This document shows positions 46,770 through 55,837 of a stretch of 64,000 nucleotides of DNA, one piece after another (within the stretch, counting starts at the first letter, position 1; every line of letters starts with the position of its first letter). The stretch is taken from positions 1 to 64,000 of the forward strand of contig CAKSPC010000004.1 in the NCBI GenBank assembly GCA_934481445.1, in the 5' to 3' direction. Origin of the DNA: an uncultured Oscillospiraceae bacterium (GTDB lineage: Bacteria; Bacillota; Clostridia; Oscillospirales; Ruminococcaceae). Position numbers and translations under genes: made by a program. The notes below the pieces were generated by a model. It saw nothing but the letters and a program-made list of their open reading frames with translations, ran no database searches and was not told where the DNA came from.

Positions 46770-47291
46770 ATGCTGTTTGAAAAGGCGAAAGAGAATGATT
46801 TTAAGATCATCAAAAGGTTATATTGGGAGCTGATTGATGACATTAGATCCGAAAACGATAAAATCGGCTGGAAAAAAGGAATATATCCGACGGATGATTT
46901 TCTGCGGGCAAGCATTGCCAACGGAGAACCATACAAATTGACGGACAACGATGATATCTGCGCCTGCGTTGTCCTCAACAGTTTGAGCAATGAGGGATAT
47001 ACGGACGTAAAGTGGCGCCTTGACTTTGGGGATAATGATGTTCTGATACCCCATGCGCCGGCGGTCACGCCCCGCAAACAGGGCCGCGGAACAGGCACAA
47101 TGCTTGTTAACGAGATGATCCGCGCCGCAAGGGCAGAAAACAAAAAGGCGATACGGCTCGATATCCTCGGGACAAACACGTCTGCGGAAAGGCTATACAC
47201 AAAATGCGGATTTCGGTTTGTTGAAGCAAAGCAGCTTTTTTATGAGGACACGGGTCTGACGGAATATAAGATGTTCGAGCTGGGTCTGTGA
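46770..47291 (+). CDS. GNAT family N-acetyltransferase
   Basis: The 173-residue protein has the acetyl-CoA-binding pattern TPRKQGRGTGTMLVNEMI and ends with the GNAT strand-turn ERLYTKCGFRFVEAK. The acceptor is unknown. The ATG at 46770 lies about 33 bases behind the expected start of transcription; its ribosome site GGGGG is weak. A GTG at 46719 falls inside the promoter and is rejected. The gene is visibly more AT-rich than its neighbours. Confidence 0.85.
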   Translation: MLFEKAKENDFKIIKRLYWELIDDIRSENDKIGWKKGIYPTDDFLRASIANGEPYKLTDNDDICACVVLNSLSNEGYTDVKWRLDFGDNDVLIPHAPAVTPRKQGRGTGTMLVNEMIRAARAENKKAIRLDILGTNTSAERLYTKCGFRFVEAKQLFYEDTGLTEYKMFELGL

Positions 47292-47330
47292 TTTTCGGTT
47301 CAGTAAATTGAAGTTTTGGGAGGTAAACTG

Positions 47331-47636
47331 ATGAAAAAGTATAATGAACAATTGTTTTGGAGCGGCTTTTTACTAAATATATTTAGGAAAGCCTTACTTA
47401 TTTTTGTCGCGATAGTGTTGGGCATCGCGGGAATATGGATAAAACCGTGCTTATATTGTGCTTTAGGAATAATATTTATCGTGTTGATTTGGTCGTTCGT
47501 TCAGCAGTTGATAATAAAGCACACTGTTGAAAACAGCGATAATCCGAACTTTACTCCTTTTGCAAACGCAATGATGAGCGACAATTGGAGAGAAGAAATA
47601 GAAAATCTGGTGGAAAATAAAGCCGATAAGGACTAA
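47331..47636 (+). CDS. Small two-helix membrane protein (101 residues), unknown
   Basis: The protein has two hydrophobic segments (about 17-36 and 42-62) followed by a soluble acidic tail ending NLVENKADKD. GGGAGGTAAACTG precedes the ATG at 47331. It is AT-rich like the preceding GNAT gene, 39 bases away. No family recognised. Confidence 0.7.
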   Translation: MKKYNEQLFWSGFLLNIFRKALLIFVAIVLGIAGIWIKPCLYCALGIIFIVLIWSFVQQLIIKHTVENSDNPNFTPFANAMMSDNWREEIENLVENKADKD

Positions 47637-47683
47637 TGCAGACACGCTTGCCAAGCAGATTTTAATAACCCGGAGGAAATAGT

Positions 47684-48004
47684 ATGGCATCAAGCAAAGA
47701 TTATCTGAATTTTATTCTGGAGCAGCTGTCAGATCTGGACGGCATTACATACCGCGCCATGATGGGCGAGTTTATTATTTATTACCGCGGCAAAATCGCA
47801 GGCGGTATCTATGACGACAGGCTGCTTGTAAAGCCCGTCAGGGCGGCTGTCGAATACATGCCGAACGCCTCCTATGAACTGCCATACGACGGCGCAAAGG
47901 AAATGCTGCTTGTGGACGAGGTCGACAACAGGGATTTTCTGACGGGCTTATTTAACGCCATGTACGATGAACTTCCGCTGCCCAAGCCGAAAAAGAAGAA
48001 ATGA
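47684..48004 (+). CDS. TfoX N-terminal domain protein
   Basis: The 106-residue protein matches the TfoX/Sxy N-terminal domain (ITYRAMMGEFIIYYRGKIAGGIYDDRLLVKP...ASYELPYDGAKEMLLVD). In proteobacteria the full protein activates competence, but single-domain forms in Firmicutes have no proven role. CCGGAGGAAATAGT precedes the ATG. The C-terminus is basic (PKPKKKK). Confidence 0.88.
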   Translation: MASSKDYLNFILEQLSDLDGITYRAMMGEFIIYYRGKIAGGIYDDRLLVKPVRAAVEYMPNASYELPYDGAKEMLLVDEVDNRDFLTGLFNAMYDELPLPKPKKKK

Positions 48005-48032
48005 TCTCATAACAGCATAACGAGGTGATACA

Positions 48033-48587
48033 ATGGCTAAAGCTATGAAAATTACCGCGGCGGGTTCCTGCCTGATGACTTTATTGTTCGCTTTGCTGTA
48101 TTGCGGCTGCCGCGGGGGCGCGCTGCTTACCCTTGCGATAACATTCGGCACGATAGCTTATCACTTCTGCATAAGACTGCTTATAGGGCTGATTTTCAGC
48201 AAAACAATGCGGAACAAAGCCGACTACACGAAAAAATGGTTTCAGCTCGGCAGGGTGGAAAAGCGCCTTTATGACCTGCTTAAAGTGAAAGCATGGAAAA
48301 ACAGAATGCCCACCTACGACGGCAGTCTGTTCGACGCCAAAAAGCATTCGTGGGACGAAATCGCGCAGGCAACGTGCCAGGCGGAGCTTGTCCATGAAAC
48401 CATAATCGTTTTCAGCTTTCTGCCGATAGCTGCTTCCGTCCGGTTCGGCGCTCTGCCCGTGTTTGTAATTACATCGGTCTGCGCCGCGCTGTTTGACAGC
48501 GTGTTTGTGATAATGCAAAGATACAACAGGCCGCGTATCGTCAGGATGGCCGAAAGGCAGAATAAAAAGGATATCCCGCAAAAATAA
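48033..48587 (+). CDS. Membrane protein resembling CrtO-type glycosyl-diaponeurosporenoate acyltransferase
   Basis: The 184-residue protein has two N-terminal hydrophobic segments, a basic middle (RVEKRLYDLLKVKAWKNRMPTYDG) and a hydrophobic C-terminal pair followed by IMQRYNRPRIVRM. The middle and end resemble the short acyltransferase family named for staphylococcal CrtO. No carotenoid gene is present, so a different acceptor is likely. ACGAGGTGATACA precedes the ATG. Confidence 0.6.
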   Translation: MAKAMKITAAGSCLMTLLFALLYCGCRGGALLTLAITFGTIAYHFCIRLLIGLIFSKTMRNKADYTKKWFQLGRVEKRLYDLLKVKAWKNRMPTYDGSLFDAKKHSWDEIAQATCQAELVHETIIVFSFLPIAASVRFGALPVFVITSVCAALFDSVFVIMQRYNRPRIVRMAERQNKKDIPQK

Positions 48588-48596
48588 ATTACACAA

Positions 48597-48634
48597 AACA
48601 TCCCGAGAAGCATATGCCCCTCGGGATGTTTTTA
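48597..48634. terminator. Bidirectional terminator between the accessory genes and the purine operon
   Basis: AACATCCCGAG (48597-48607) pairs with CTCGGGATGTT (48620-48630) over 11 base pairs, T-rich on both exits. Confidence 0.88.
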
Positions 48635-48665
48635 TATCCGCACTGCGAAAAAGCGGCGTTAAAAA

Positions 48666-49844
48666 TTAATGGTGGAAAAGGCGGATCTTTGTGAACGCCA
48701 TCGCGATGTTGTACTTATCGCAGGTTTCGATGACATTATCATCGCGGATGGAGCCGCCGGGCTGTGCGATGTATTCAACGCCGCTCTTGTGCGCTCTCTC
48801 GATATTGTCGCCGAACGGGAAGAATGCGTCGGAGCCGAGGGATACGCCCTTCATGGTGTCGAGCCATGCGCGCTTTTCCTCGCGGGTGAATACCTCGGGC
48901 TTTACCTTGAAGAACTTCTGCCACTCGCCCTCTGCAAGAACGTCCATGTAATCCTCGCCGATGTAGAGGTCGATGGTGTTGTCGCGGTCCGCGCGGCGGA
49001 TATCGTCAACAAACTGAAGGTTCATTACCTTGGGGCACTGGCGGAGGTACCAGTTGTCAGCTTTCTGACCCGCAAGGCGTGTGCAGTGGATTCTCGACTG
49101 CTGACCCGCGCCGATACCTATCGCCTGACCGCCGCAGGCATATGCAACAGAGTTGGACTGCGTGTACTTCAGCGTGATGAGCGCGATTGCAAGGTCGTGC
49201 TTTGCACTCTCGGGGATGTCCTTGTTCTTTGTGGGACGCTCCGCGAACAGCTCGTCGTTGATAACAAGCTCGTTTCTTCCCTGCTCGAATGTAACGCCGA
49301 ATACCTGCTTACGCTCGATGGGAGCGGGAACATAGTTCGGGTCTATCTTGATGATGTTGTATGTGCCCTTGCGCTTGGACTTGAGTATCTCAAGTGCCTC
49401 GTCGTCATAACCGGGGGCGATAACGCCGTCGGATACCTCGCGCTGGATTATCTTTGCAGTGGAAACATCGCAGACATCCGAAAGCGCGATGAAGTCGCCG
49501 TAGGAGGACATTCTGTCCGCGCCGCGCGCTCTCGCATATGCGCAGGCAAGCGGAGAAAGCTCCCCGAGATCATCCACCCAGTATATTTTCGCGAGGGTCT
49601 CGGTAAGGGGCAGACCTATCGCCGCGCCCGCGGGAGAAACATGCTTGAAAGAAGTCGCCGCGGGATATCCCGTAGCCGCCTTGAGCTCCTTAACGAGCTG
49701 CCAGCCGTTGAATGCGTCCATGAAGTTGATGTAGCCGGGGCGGCCGTTAAGCACTTCGATTGGGAGGTCTGCGCCGTTTTCCATGAAAATTCTGGAGGGT
49801 TTCTGATTGGGGTTGCAGCCGTACTTTAACTCTAACTCGTTCAT
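48666..49844 (-). CDS. purH: AICAR formyltransferase (stand-alone, no IMP cyclohydrolase domain)
   Basis: This 392-residue protein corresponds to the transformylase part of PurH: ELKYGCNPNQKPSRIF, the catalytic SFKHVSPAGAA lysine-histidine segment, GQQSRIHCTRLAGQKAD and SLGSDAFFPF. It transfers a formyl group from 10-formyl-THF to AICAR. The usual N-terminal IMP cyclohydrolase domain is absent and is replaced by the separate PurO-type gene upstream. It is the last gene of the operon. AAGGAGCTTTTT precedes the ATG. Confidence 0.93.
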   Translation of the reverse strand: MNELELKYGCNPNQKPSRIFMENGADLPIEVLNGRPGYINFMDAFNGWQLVKELKAATGYPAATSFKHVSPAGAAIGLPLTETLAKIYWVDDLGELSPLACAYARARGADRMSSYGDFIALSDVCDVSTAKIIQREVSDGVIAPGYDDEALEILKSKRKGTYNIIKIDPNYVPAPIERKQVFGVTFEQGRNELVINDELFAERPTKNKDIPESAKHDLAIALITLKYTQSNSVAYACGGQAIGIGAGQQSRIHCTRLAGQKADNWYLRQCPKVMNLQFVDDIRRADRDNTIDLYIGEDYMDVLAEGEWQKFFKVKPEVFTREEKRAWLDTMKGVSLGSDAFFPFGDNIERAHKSGVEYIAQPGGSIRDDNVIETCDKYNIAMAFTKIRLFHH

Positions 49845-49857
49845 AAAAAGCTCCTTT

Positions 49858-50592
49858 TTACTTGTTCTTGTTTACTATGCGGGATTCGTACCTGCCTGTT
49901 TCAAGGTCGATGTATCTTGTGAAGAGTGAAACCTTGTTGTCTGCGTTGAGGTTGTCCCATACAAACTTCGTGAATGCGTCGATGTCCATATCGGGGATGA
50001 TAACGTTCTTCGGCTCGCCCTCAAAGCTGGGAAGTCTGCGGACGCCGTTCATTTCGCACTCGTCGCCTGCATAGGTGTGGATGAAGCTGCCCCTGCCGTT
50101 CACAGGATTGCTGTATGCGTATGTGAATCTACGGCAGGAAGAACCGTCACCGTCCGCACTCTTGAGGATGGACATTGCGTAGTTCATGCCGCCGTTTTCG
50201 GCGTGGATTATACCCGAGATACGGGGAGTGTAGTTGGGCTTGTCGTCCTCGAATTCGCGGGTGCGGAGGGACTGCTCGAATGTCATCTGCTTGTCCATCA
50301 GCTCGTAGATCGTATCGGTCTGGTCGCCGTTGGTAACGATGGTCTTGTTGCCGAGAACGCGCACGGGTGCGTAGATGATAAGGTGCGGATCAACCATTTT
50401 AGAGGGGTCGAACGCCTGAGTGCGGATGCCCTCGCCGTCCTCAATGAAAACGCGGTTGCGGCTGTTTTCGCTTCTGCCCATGATGAAGTAAGCCGTTACA
50501 GCCTTTTTTCCGTCGGCGGATTTGCCGATAACAATGCCCCTGCCATGGTATGCAAGGGAGTTGAGTTCCTTGTCCAGTGTGATATAGTCCAT
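49858..50592 (-). CDS. purO: IMP cyclohydrolase, archaeal PurO type
   Basis: The 244-residue protein begins LAYHGRGIVIGKSADGKKAVTAYFIMGRSENSRNR and has NYTPRISG, a pattern of the PurO family that closes FAICAR to IMP. It is unrelated to the cyclohydrolase domain of bacterial PurH. It lies 13 bases before the transformylase gene, completing the pathway. AGGAGGATAAA precedes the ATG. Confidence 0.88.
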   Translation of the reverse strand: MDYITLDKELNSLAYHGRGIVIGKSADGKKAVTAYFIMGRSENSRNRVFIEDGEGIRTQAFDPSKMVDPHLIIYAPVRVLGNKTIVTNGDQTDTIYELMDKQMTFEQSLRTREFEDDKPNYTPRISGIIHAENGGMNYAMSILKSADGDGSSCRRFTYAYSNPVNGRGSFIHTYAGDECEMNGVRRLPSFEGEPKNVIIPDMDIDAFTKFVWDNLNADNKVSLFTRYIDLETGRYESRIVNKNK

Positions 50593-50604
50593 TTTATCCT
50601 CCTG

Positions 50605-51318
50605 TTATACTGTGCCGAAATAACATCTTGTGGTGTTCGGCACGGTTATCTTTCCGTCATGCTGATATCTGTCGAAAAGCTCCGACAGCGCCGCGCGGAA
50701 CGGCTCGTAATTATCCTCGCCCTGCCGCGGCGCGTGGCTCCTCGACAGCCTGTTGGCGATGAAATGCTCCCTGTCGAACACAAGGTCGTTCGGGAACGTG
50801 TATTCTGTGTATTCCTCGAAAAAGCCGGATACGGTTTCGTGAAATTCGGGGCGTATCTTGAACTTTTCGTTGTATCTGTGTGATATCTCGTTCATCTCGC
50901 ATTTCAGCGGCGACGAACTGTACTCGCTGTTCCAGAGAAGCAGCACCTTTCCGCCGCCGCAGAGTATCCTGCGGCATTCGGCGCGGAATTTCTCCTTATC
51001 AAACCAGTGGAACGCCTGTGCCGCAGTGACAAGATCTACCGATTTATCGGGAAGCCCTGTTGCCTCCGCGGGGGCGCAGACCACCTCCGCGCCGCAGTCA
51101 GAAAGCATTCCGCGCATATCCGCGTTCGGCTCCACAGCGTAAACGCGGTATCCCGCCGAGAGAAGCTGCCGCGTGAATATCCCCGTGCCCGCGCCGATAT
51201 CCGCAATAACGCCGTCCTGCGGCACTGCGCCGCGTATCAGGTCGACAGCGCCCTGCGCGTATGACGGGCGCGCAAGCGCGTAAAGCTTTGCCCTGCCGCT
51301 GAATTTTTCCTCGTTCAT
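50605..51318 (-). CDS. Class I SAM-dependent methyltransferase within the purine operon
   Basis: The 237-residue protein has SAM motif I VIADIGAGTGIFTRQLL, VYAVEPNADM and VDLVTAAQAFHWFDKEKF, the pattern of Methyltransf_11-type small-molecule methyltransferases. The ATG at 51318 has GAGGTG upstream, lying in the stop region of the previous gene; a longer reading overlaps that gene. Its substrate and link to purine synthesis are unknown. Confidence 0.85.
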   Translation of the reverse strand: MNEEKFSGRAKLYALARPSYAQGAVDLIRGAVPQDGVIADIGAGTGIFTRQLLSAGYRVYAVEPNADMRGMLSDCGAEVVCAPAEATGLPDKSVDLVTAAQAFHWFDKEKFRAECRRILCGGGKVLLLWNSEYSSSPLKCEMNEISHRYNEKFKIRPEFHETVSGFFEEYTEYTFPNDLVFDREHFIANRLSRSHAPRQGEDNYEPFRAALSELFDRYQHDGKITVPNTTRCYFGTV

Positions 51319-51319
51319 G

Positions 51320-51820
51320 CTACACCTCACAGAGATAGTTCCACCTTTTCGTGCGGAGCTTCTCGTTCCACGGGTTGACCTCGCGGTACTCCCCGACGTA
51401 GACCGCCGTATCGCCGCGCACCGCCCACTCGACAAGCGTGTCGGGCACGGGTGAGAACATCAGCTTTACGCTGAATGCGGGCGGAGCGTCCTCCTCTGTG
51501 AGAAGCTCATGCGGGAATACAGTGAGCCGCACGGGGACGAGAAACATCATAACATTTTCCGCCGTGACTTCATCCAGCCAGTCGGTATCAAGGTCGCCCT
51601 CGTTTTCCTCGAGGAAGTCGTTAAGATACTCTGCGGAAGCGGCTTTCAGCGCGCTGAGTATATTCTCGGGAAGTGCCTCGAAATACTCTGCGCAGCGCTT
51701 AACGTAACCCTCGCCGACTTTCTTGCCGAATAACTCCGTATCGCAGCGGTACCTTGCGGAATGAAGCACCCCGCCGACCGCGTTGTAATATCCGCTGTCG
51801 GTTATCTCTATCCTGCTCAT
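51320..51820 (-). CDS. Uncharacterised acidic protein encoded between purN and the methyltransferase
   Basis: The 166-residue soluble protein starts MSRIEITDSGYYNAVGG, has an acidic middle (EENEGDLDTDWLDEVTAEN) and a beta-rich C-terminal half with SVKLMFSPVPDTLVEW. Its ATG overlaps the purN stop (ATGA), so it is translationally coupled to purN. No family recognised and no catalytic motif seen. The position in the operon is the only functional hint. Confidence 0.75.
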   Translation of the reverse strand: MSRIEITDSGYYNAVGGVLHSARYRCDTELFGKKVGEGYVKRCAEYFEALPENILSALKAASAEYLNDFLEENEGDLDTDWLDEVTAENVMMFLVPVRLTVFPHELLTEEDAPPAFSVKLMFSPVPDTLVEWAVRGDTAVYVGEYREVNPWNEKLRTKRWNYLCEV

Positions 51821-52440
51821 TTTATAACAGTAACGCCGTTTTCGACGGTTATCCTGTCCTCGCAGAAAAGCGAAACGGCGTGGGGGAGTATCTTCCACTC
51901 AGCCTGCTCCATTATACGCTTCTGGAGGGTTTCGGGGGTGTCGCCCTGCTCCACCTCGACCGCCTTTTGCAGGATTATCGGACCCGCGTCGCACTCCGCC
52001 GTTACGAAATGCACGGTTGCTCCCGAAACCTTTACGCCCTTTGCCAGAGCGGCTTCGTGGACGTGCAGCCCGTAAAATCCCTTGCCGCAGAACGACGGGA
52101 TAAGCGCGGGGTGCACATTTATCATTTTATTAGGGAATGCGCTGCAGACCTGCTCGTCAAGTATCGTCATAAATCCCGCGTATACCACAAGGTCTGCCTT
52201 TTCCTCCGTCAGCGCCTTGCACATTGCCCTGCTGTATGCCGCAACGTCGGGGTAATCCCTGCGGACAAGCACGCGGGTCTTTATGCCGTTGTTTTCCGCG
52301 CGGGTGAGCGCGTATGCGTCCGCCTTGGAGGAAATGACGCAGGTTATTTTTCCGCCCTTTATCTCGCCGCGTTTTTCCGCGTCGATGAGAGCCTGTAAAT
52401 TCGTGCCGCCGCCGGACACGAGAACGCAGATATTTTTCAT
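51817..52440 (-). CDS. purN: Phosphoribosylglycinamide formyltransferase
   Basis: PurN formylates GAR with 10-formyl-THF. The 207-residue protein begins NICVLVSGGGTNLQALIDA and has the catalytic NVHPALIPSFCGKGFYGLHVHEA (Asn and His) plus the conserved Asp in VTAECDAGPII. It is downstream of purM with a 72-base gap in which no hairpin stands out. Confidence 0.96.
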   Translation of the reverse strand: MKNICVLVSGGGTNLQALIDAEKRGEIKGGKITCVISSKADAYALTRAENNGIKTRVLVRRDYPDVAAYSRAMCKALTEEKADLVVYAGFMTILDEQVCSAFPNKMINVHPALIPSFCGKGFYGLHVHEAALAKGVKVSGATVHFVTAECDAGPIILQKAVEVEQGDTPETLQKRIMEQAEWKILPHAVSLFCEDRITVENGVTVIK

Positions 52441-52512
52441 TGCCGTCCTCCGTTGAAAACTGCAAAGCCGGCAGCGGGCATAGCTCCGCTGTCGGTCGCA
52501 GTGATGTTGTTT

Positions 52513-53547
52513 TTATTCGATGACAACGCCCTCGCCGCTTGCGATGGTTTCGCCGATAACATACGCTGTTTCGCCGTTTGCGCGGAGGATCTCCACTGCC
52601 TTTTCGGCGTCCGCCTTGTCAACAACGAGCATCATGCCGATACCCATGTTGAAAGTGTTGTACATATCGTGCTCGGGTATGTTGCCAGTGCTCTGGAGCA
52701 GCTTGAATATCGCGGGGACTTCGTAGCTGTTCTTGTTTATCTTTGCGGCAATGCCGTCGGGCAGCGCGCGCGGAATGTTCTCGTAGAAGCCGCCGCCGGT
52801 GATGTGGCTGATGGACTTTACGGTCAGCCTGGAAATAACATCAAGAACGGGCTTTACATAAATTCTCGTGGGCGCGAGCAGCGCTTCGCCGAGGGATGTG
52901 CCAAGCTCGGGGTAGAATGTCTTAAGGTTCTGCTCGTTTACGTTGAACACCTTTCTTACCAGCGAGAAGCCGTTGGAATGCACGCCGCTGGAAGCAATAC
53001 CGATGATGGCGTCCCCTTCCTTTACGGAGGATGGATCCAGTATCTTGGACTTGTCTACGATACCGGTGCTGTAGCCTGCGATGTCGTATTCGTCGTCGGG
53101 CATCATGCCGGGGTGCTCGGCGGTTTCACCGCCGACAAGCGCACAGCCTGCCATAACGCAGCCGTCAGCCACGCCCTTAACTATCTCCGCAACCTTCTCG
53201 GGAACGACCTTGCCGATGGCGATGTAGTCGAGGAAGAACAGGGGCTTTGCGCCGCAGCAGATGATGTCGTTAACGCACATCGCAACTGCGTCGATACCGA
53301 TGGTGTCGTGCTTGTCCATCAGCATTGCAAGCTTGAGCTTGGTGCCGACGCCGTCCGTGCCGCTTACGAGCACGGGTTCCTTCATACCTGTAAGGTCAGG
53401 CATGAACAGACCGCCGAAGCCGCCTATGCCGGATATGCAGCCCGCAGTGTTGGTGCGCGCAACGTGCTCCTTCATGAGACGAACCGACTCGTATCCCGCG
53501 GTAACGTCAACGCCCGCCGCCTTATAGCTTTCGCTGTAACTTTTCAT
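52513..53547 (-). CDS. purM: Phosphoribosylformylglycinamidine cyclo-ligase (AIR synthetase)
   Basis: The 344-residue protein matches Pur[23 protein letters not shown], the ATP/magnesium segment [35 protein letters not shown] and the late [26 protein letters not shown] precedes the ATG. The gap to purF is 23 bases. Confidence 0.96.
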   Translation of the reverse strand: MKSYSESYKAAGVDVTAGYESVRLMKEHVARTNTAGCISGIGGFGGLFMPDLTGMKEPVLVSGTDGVGTKLKLAMLMDKHDTIGIDAVAMCVNDIICCGAKPLFFLDYIAIGKVVPEKVAEIVKGVADGCVMAGCALVGGETAEHPGMMPDDEYDIAGYSTGIVDKSKILDPSSVKEGDAIIGIASSGVHSNGFSLVRKVFNVNEQNLKTFYPELGTSLGEALLAPTRIYVKPVLDVISRLTVKSISHITGGGFYENIPRALPDGIAAKINKNSYEVPAIFKLLQSTGNIPEHDMYNTFNMGIGMMLVVDKADAEKAVEILRANGETAYVIGETIASGEGVVIE

Positions 53548-53570
53548 GTTTTACCGTCCTTATTACAATG

Positions 53571-54995
53571 TTATTCTTCAATTTTGCTCTCAAATTTGTC
53601 CTTGGGTATCTCCTTGGGGACTTCTACGGGGTACTTGCCCGTGAAGCAGCCCGTGCAGAAGCCGCAGTTTGCGTTTTCCGCAAGCTTGACGACGCTGTCG
53701 GTGCTTAAAAATCCCAGAGAATCCACCCCGATGATGTCTGCAATTTCCTTTACGGTATGCTTGTTTGCGATGAGGTTGTCCTTGCTGTCGATATCCGTGC
53801 CGAAGAAGCACTCGCTGATGAACGGCGGCGAGGATATTCTCATGTGTATCTCCTTTGCGCCGGCATTGCGCAGAAGCTTTACCACCTTTGCGGATGTCGT
53901 GCCTCTTACGATGCTGTCGTCCACAAGAACGACGCGCTTTCCGCGAACGGTCTCGCTTATCGCGTTGAGCTTTATGCGCACGGAGTTTTCGCGCATTCCC
54001 TGCGTGGGCTGTATGAATGTTCGGCCGATGTAGCGGTTCTTTATGAACCCTACTCCGTAAGGAATGCCGGATTCCTGTGCGAATCCCAGTGCGGCGTCAA
54101 GTCCGCTGTCGGGACATCCGATGACAACATCAGCCTGACAAGGGTGCTCCAGTGCGAGGTAATGACCCGCACGAAGCCTTGCGCGGTGAACGCTTGCGCC
54201 TTCGATAACGCTGTCGGGACGCGCAAAATAAATGAACTCGAACACGCACATAGAGCTTTTACCGCCGCAGTGGGTCTTTATGCTCTGAACGCCGCTGTCG
54301 TCAATTACCACGATCTCCCCCGGCTCGATATCGCGGATAAATTCCGCGCCGATGCTGTCGAGGGCGCAGGTTTCGCTCGCCGCAACGTAGCCGCCGTCGT
54401 CCGGAAGCTTTCCAAGACAGAGCGGTCTGAAACCGTGCGGGTCGCGCGCGCAGATGAGCTTTTTCGGCGACATTATGCAAAGGCTGTATGCGCCCTTGAT
54501 GCGATACATCGCTTTCTCCACCGCTTCCTGTATGGAGTTGCTGACAAGCCGCTCCTGCGTGATAGCGTAGGAGATCACCTCCGTATCGCTGGTGCTGTGG
54601 AAGATGGCGCCTTTAAGCTCATATTCCCGCCGCAGAGCAAGCGCATTGATGAGGTTTCCGTTATGCGCGATGGCAAGCGAGCCCTTTACATGGCGCACCG
54701 TCATCGGCTGGCAGTTTGCGGTGTTTACGTTTCCCGTGGTGGAATAACGCACATGACCTACCGCTATCCTGCCCTCGCCGAATTCATCAAGAACTCTCTG
54801 CGTGAATACTTCGTTTACTAATCCCAATCCCTTGTGGGTCTTGAATACTCCGCGGTCGTTCACAACGATCCCGCAGCTCTCCTGACCCCTGTGCTGTAAC
54901 GCGTACAACGCGTAATATGCAGAGTTTGCAACATTCGCGGGCTTGTTTGTATATATGCCGAAAACGCCGCACTCCTCATGTATGCTGTTGAACAT
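53571..54995 (-). CDS. purF: Amidophosphoribosyltransferase
   Basis: PurF commits PRPP to purine synthesis. The 474-residue protein begins MFNSIHEECGVFGIY, so a short propeptide would be removed to expose the nucleophile Cys9. The glutaminase half has HRGQESCGI, and the transferase half has the PRPP loop VLVDDSIVRGTTSAK. Late cysteines (CGFCTGCF) fit the iron-sulphur Bacillus type. AAAGGGG precedes the ATG at 54995; ten upstream codons are rejected. Confidence 0.96.
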   Translation of the reverse strand: MFNSIHEECGVFGIYTNKPANVANSAYYALYALQHRGQESCGIVVNDRGVFKTHKGLGLVNEVFTQRVLDEFGEGRIAVGHVRYSTTGNVNTANCQPMTVRHVKGSLAIAHNGNLINALALRREYELKGAIFHSTSDTEVISYAITQERLVSNSIQEAVEKAMYRIKGAYSLCIMSPKKLICARDPHGFRPLCLGKLPDDGGYVAASETCALDSIGAEFIRDIEPGEIVVIDDSGVQSIKTHCGGKSSMCVFEFIYFARPDSVIEGASVHRARLRAGHYLALEHPCQADVVIGCPDSGLDAALGFAQESGIPYGVGFIKNRYIGRTFIQPTQGMRENSVRIKLNAISETVRGKRVVLVDDSIVRGTTSAKVVKLLRNAGAKEIHMRISSPPFISECFFGTDIDSKDNLIANKHTVKEIADIIGVDSLGFLSTDSVVKLAENANCGFCTGCFTGKYPVEVPKEIPKDKFESKIEE

Positions 54996-55054
54996 CTGTA
55001 CCCCTTTCGTTACGGAGGGGAACACACGATCCCCTCTGTAAGCCGATCTGATTA

Positions 55055-55765
55055 TCAGCCGAAGATGCGGTGCATTATCTCGTTATAAGCCTCTTCTACG
55101 CCGCCCATATCTCTGCGGAAGCGATCCTTGTCGAGCTTCTCATGGGTTGTGGAATCCCAGAAGCGGCAGGTATCGGGGGAGATCTCGTCGGCGAGGATTA
55201 TCTCGTTGTGGAAACGGCCGAACTCGATCTTGAAGTCGATGAGGTCGATGTTGAGCTTCTTGAAGAAGCCGAGCATGAACTCGTTTACCTTGAACGCATA
55301 CTTGGAGATGGTGTCGATCTCCTCCTGTGTTGCAAGGCCAAGACCCAGCGCATAGTAGCTGTTGATGAAAGGATCGCCCAGTTCATCGCACTTGTAGCTG
55401 AATTCCAGCGTGGGGGTCTTGAGGGGTGTGCCCTCTGCGATGCCAAGCTTCTTGGAGAAGCTGCCCGCAGCAACGTTTCTTACGATAACCTCGAGGGGAA
55501 CGATCTCAACCTTCTTAACGAGGGTTTCGCGGTCGTTCAGTTCCTTTACGAGATGGGTGGGGATGCCCTCCTTCTCAAGCAGACCGAACATATAGTTCGT
55601 CATCTTGTTGTTGATAACGCCCTTGCCTGTGATGGTGCCCTTCTTCTCGCCGTTGAAAGCGGTAGCGTCATCCTTGTAGGATACGATAACGTAGTCGGGG
55701 TTTTCGGTCGCAAAAACCTTCTTTGCCTTGCCCTCGTAAAGCTGTTCGCACTTATTGTACTCCAT
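55055..55765 (-). CDS. purC: SAICAR synthetase
   Basis: The 236-residue protein has [50 protein letters not shown] and IDFKIEFGR, the PurC signatures. It joins aspartate to CAIR. The ATG at 55765 follows AAAAGGAGATCAGAATC; the longer reading adds 12 codons without a ribosome site. Confidence 0.96.
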   Translation of the reverse strand: MEYNKCEQLYEGKAKKVFATENPDYVIVSYKDDATAFNGEKKGTITGKGVINNKMTNYMFGLLEKEGIPTHLVKELNDRETLVKKVEIVPLEVIVRNVAAGSFSKKLGIAEGTPLKTPTLEFSYKCDELGDPFINSYYALGLGLATQEEIDTISKYAFKVNEFMLGFFKKLNIDLIDFKIEFGRFHNEIILADEISPDTCRFWDSTTHEKLDKDRFRRDMGGVEEAYNEIMHRIFG

Positions 55766-55837
55766 GATTCTGATCTCCTTTTCAATGTTTGTTATATCCA
55801 TGTGCCTAAGATTCCCTGGGCACGTTACTGACTTGTT

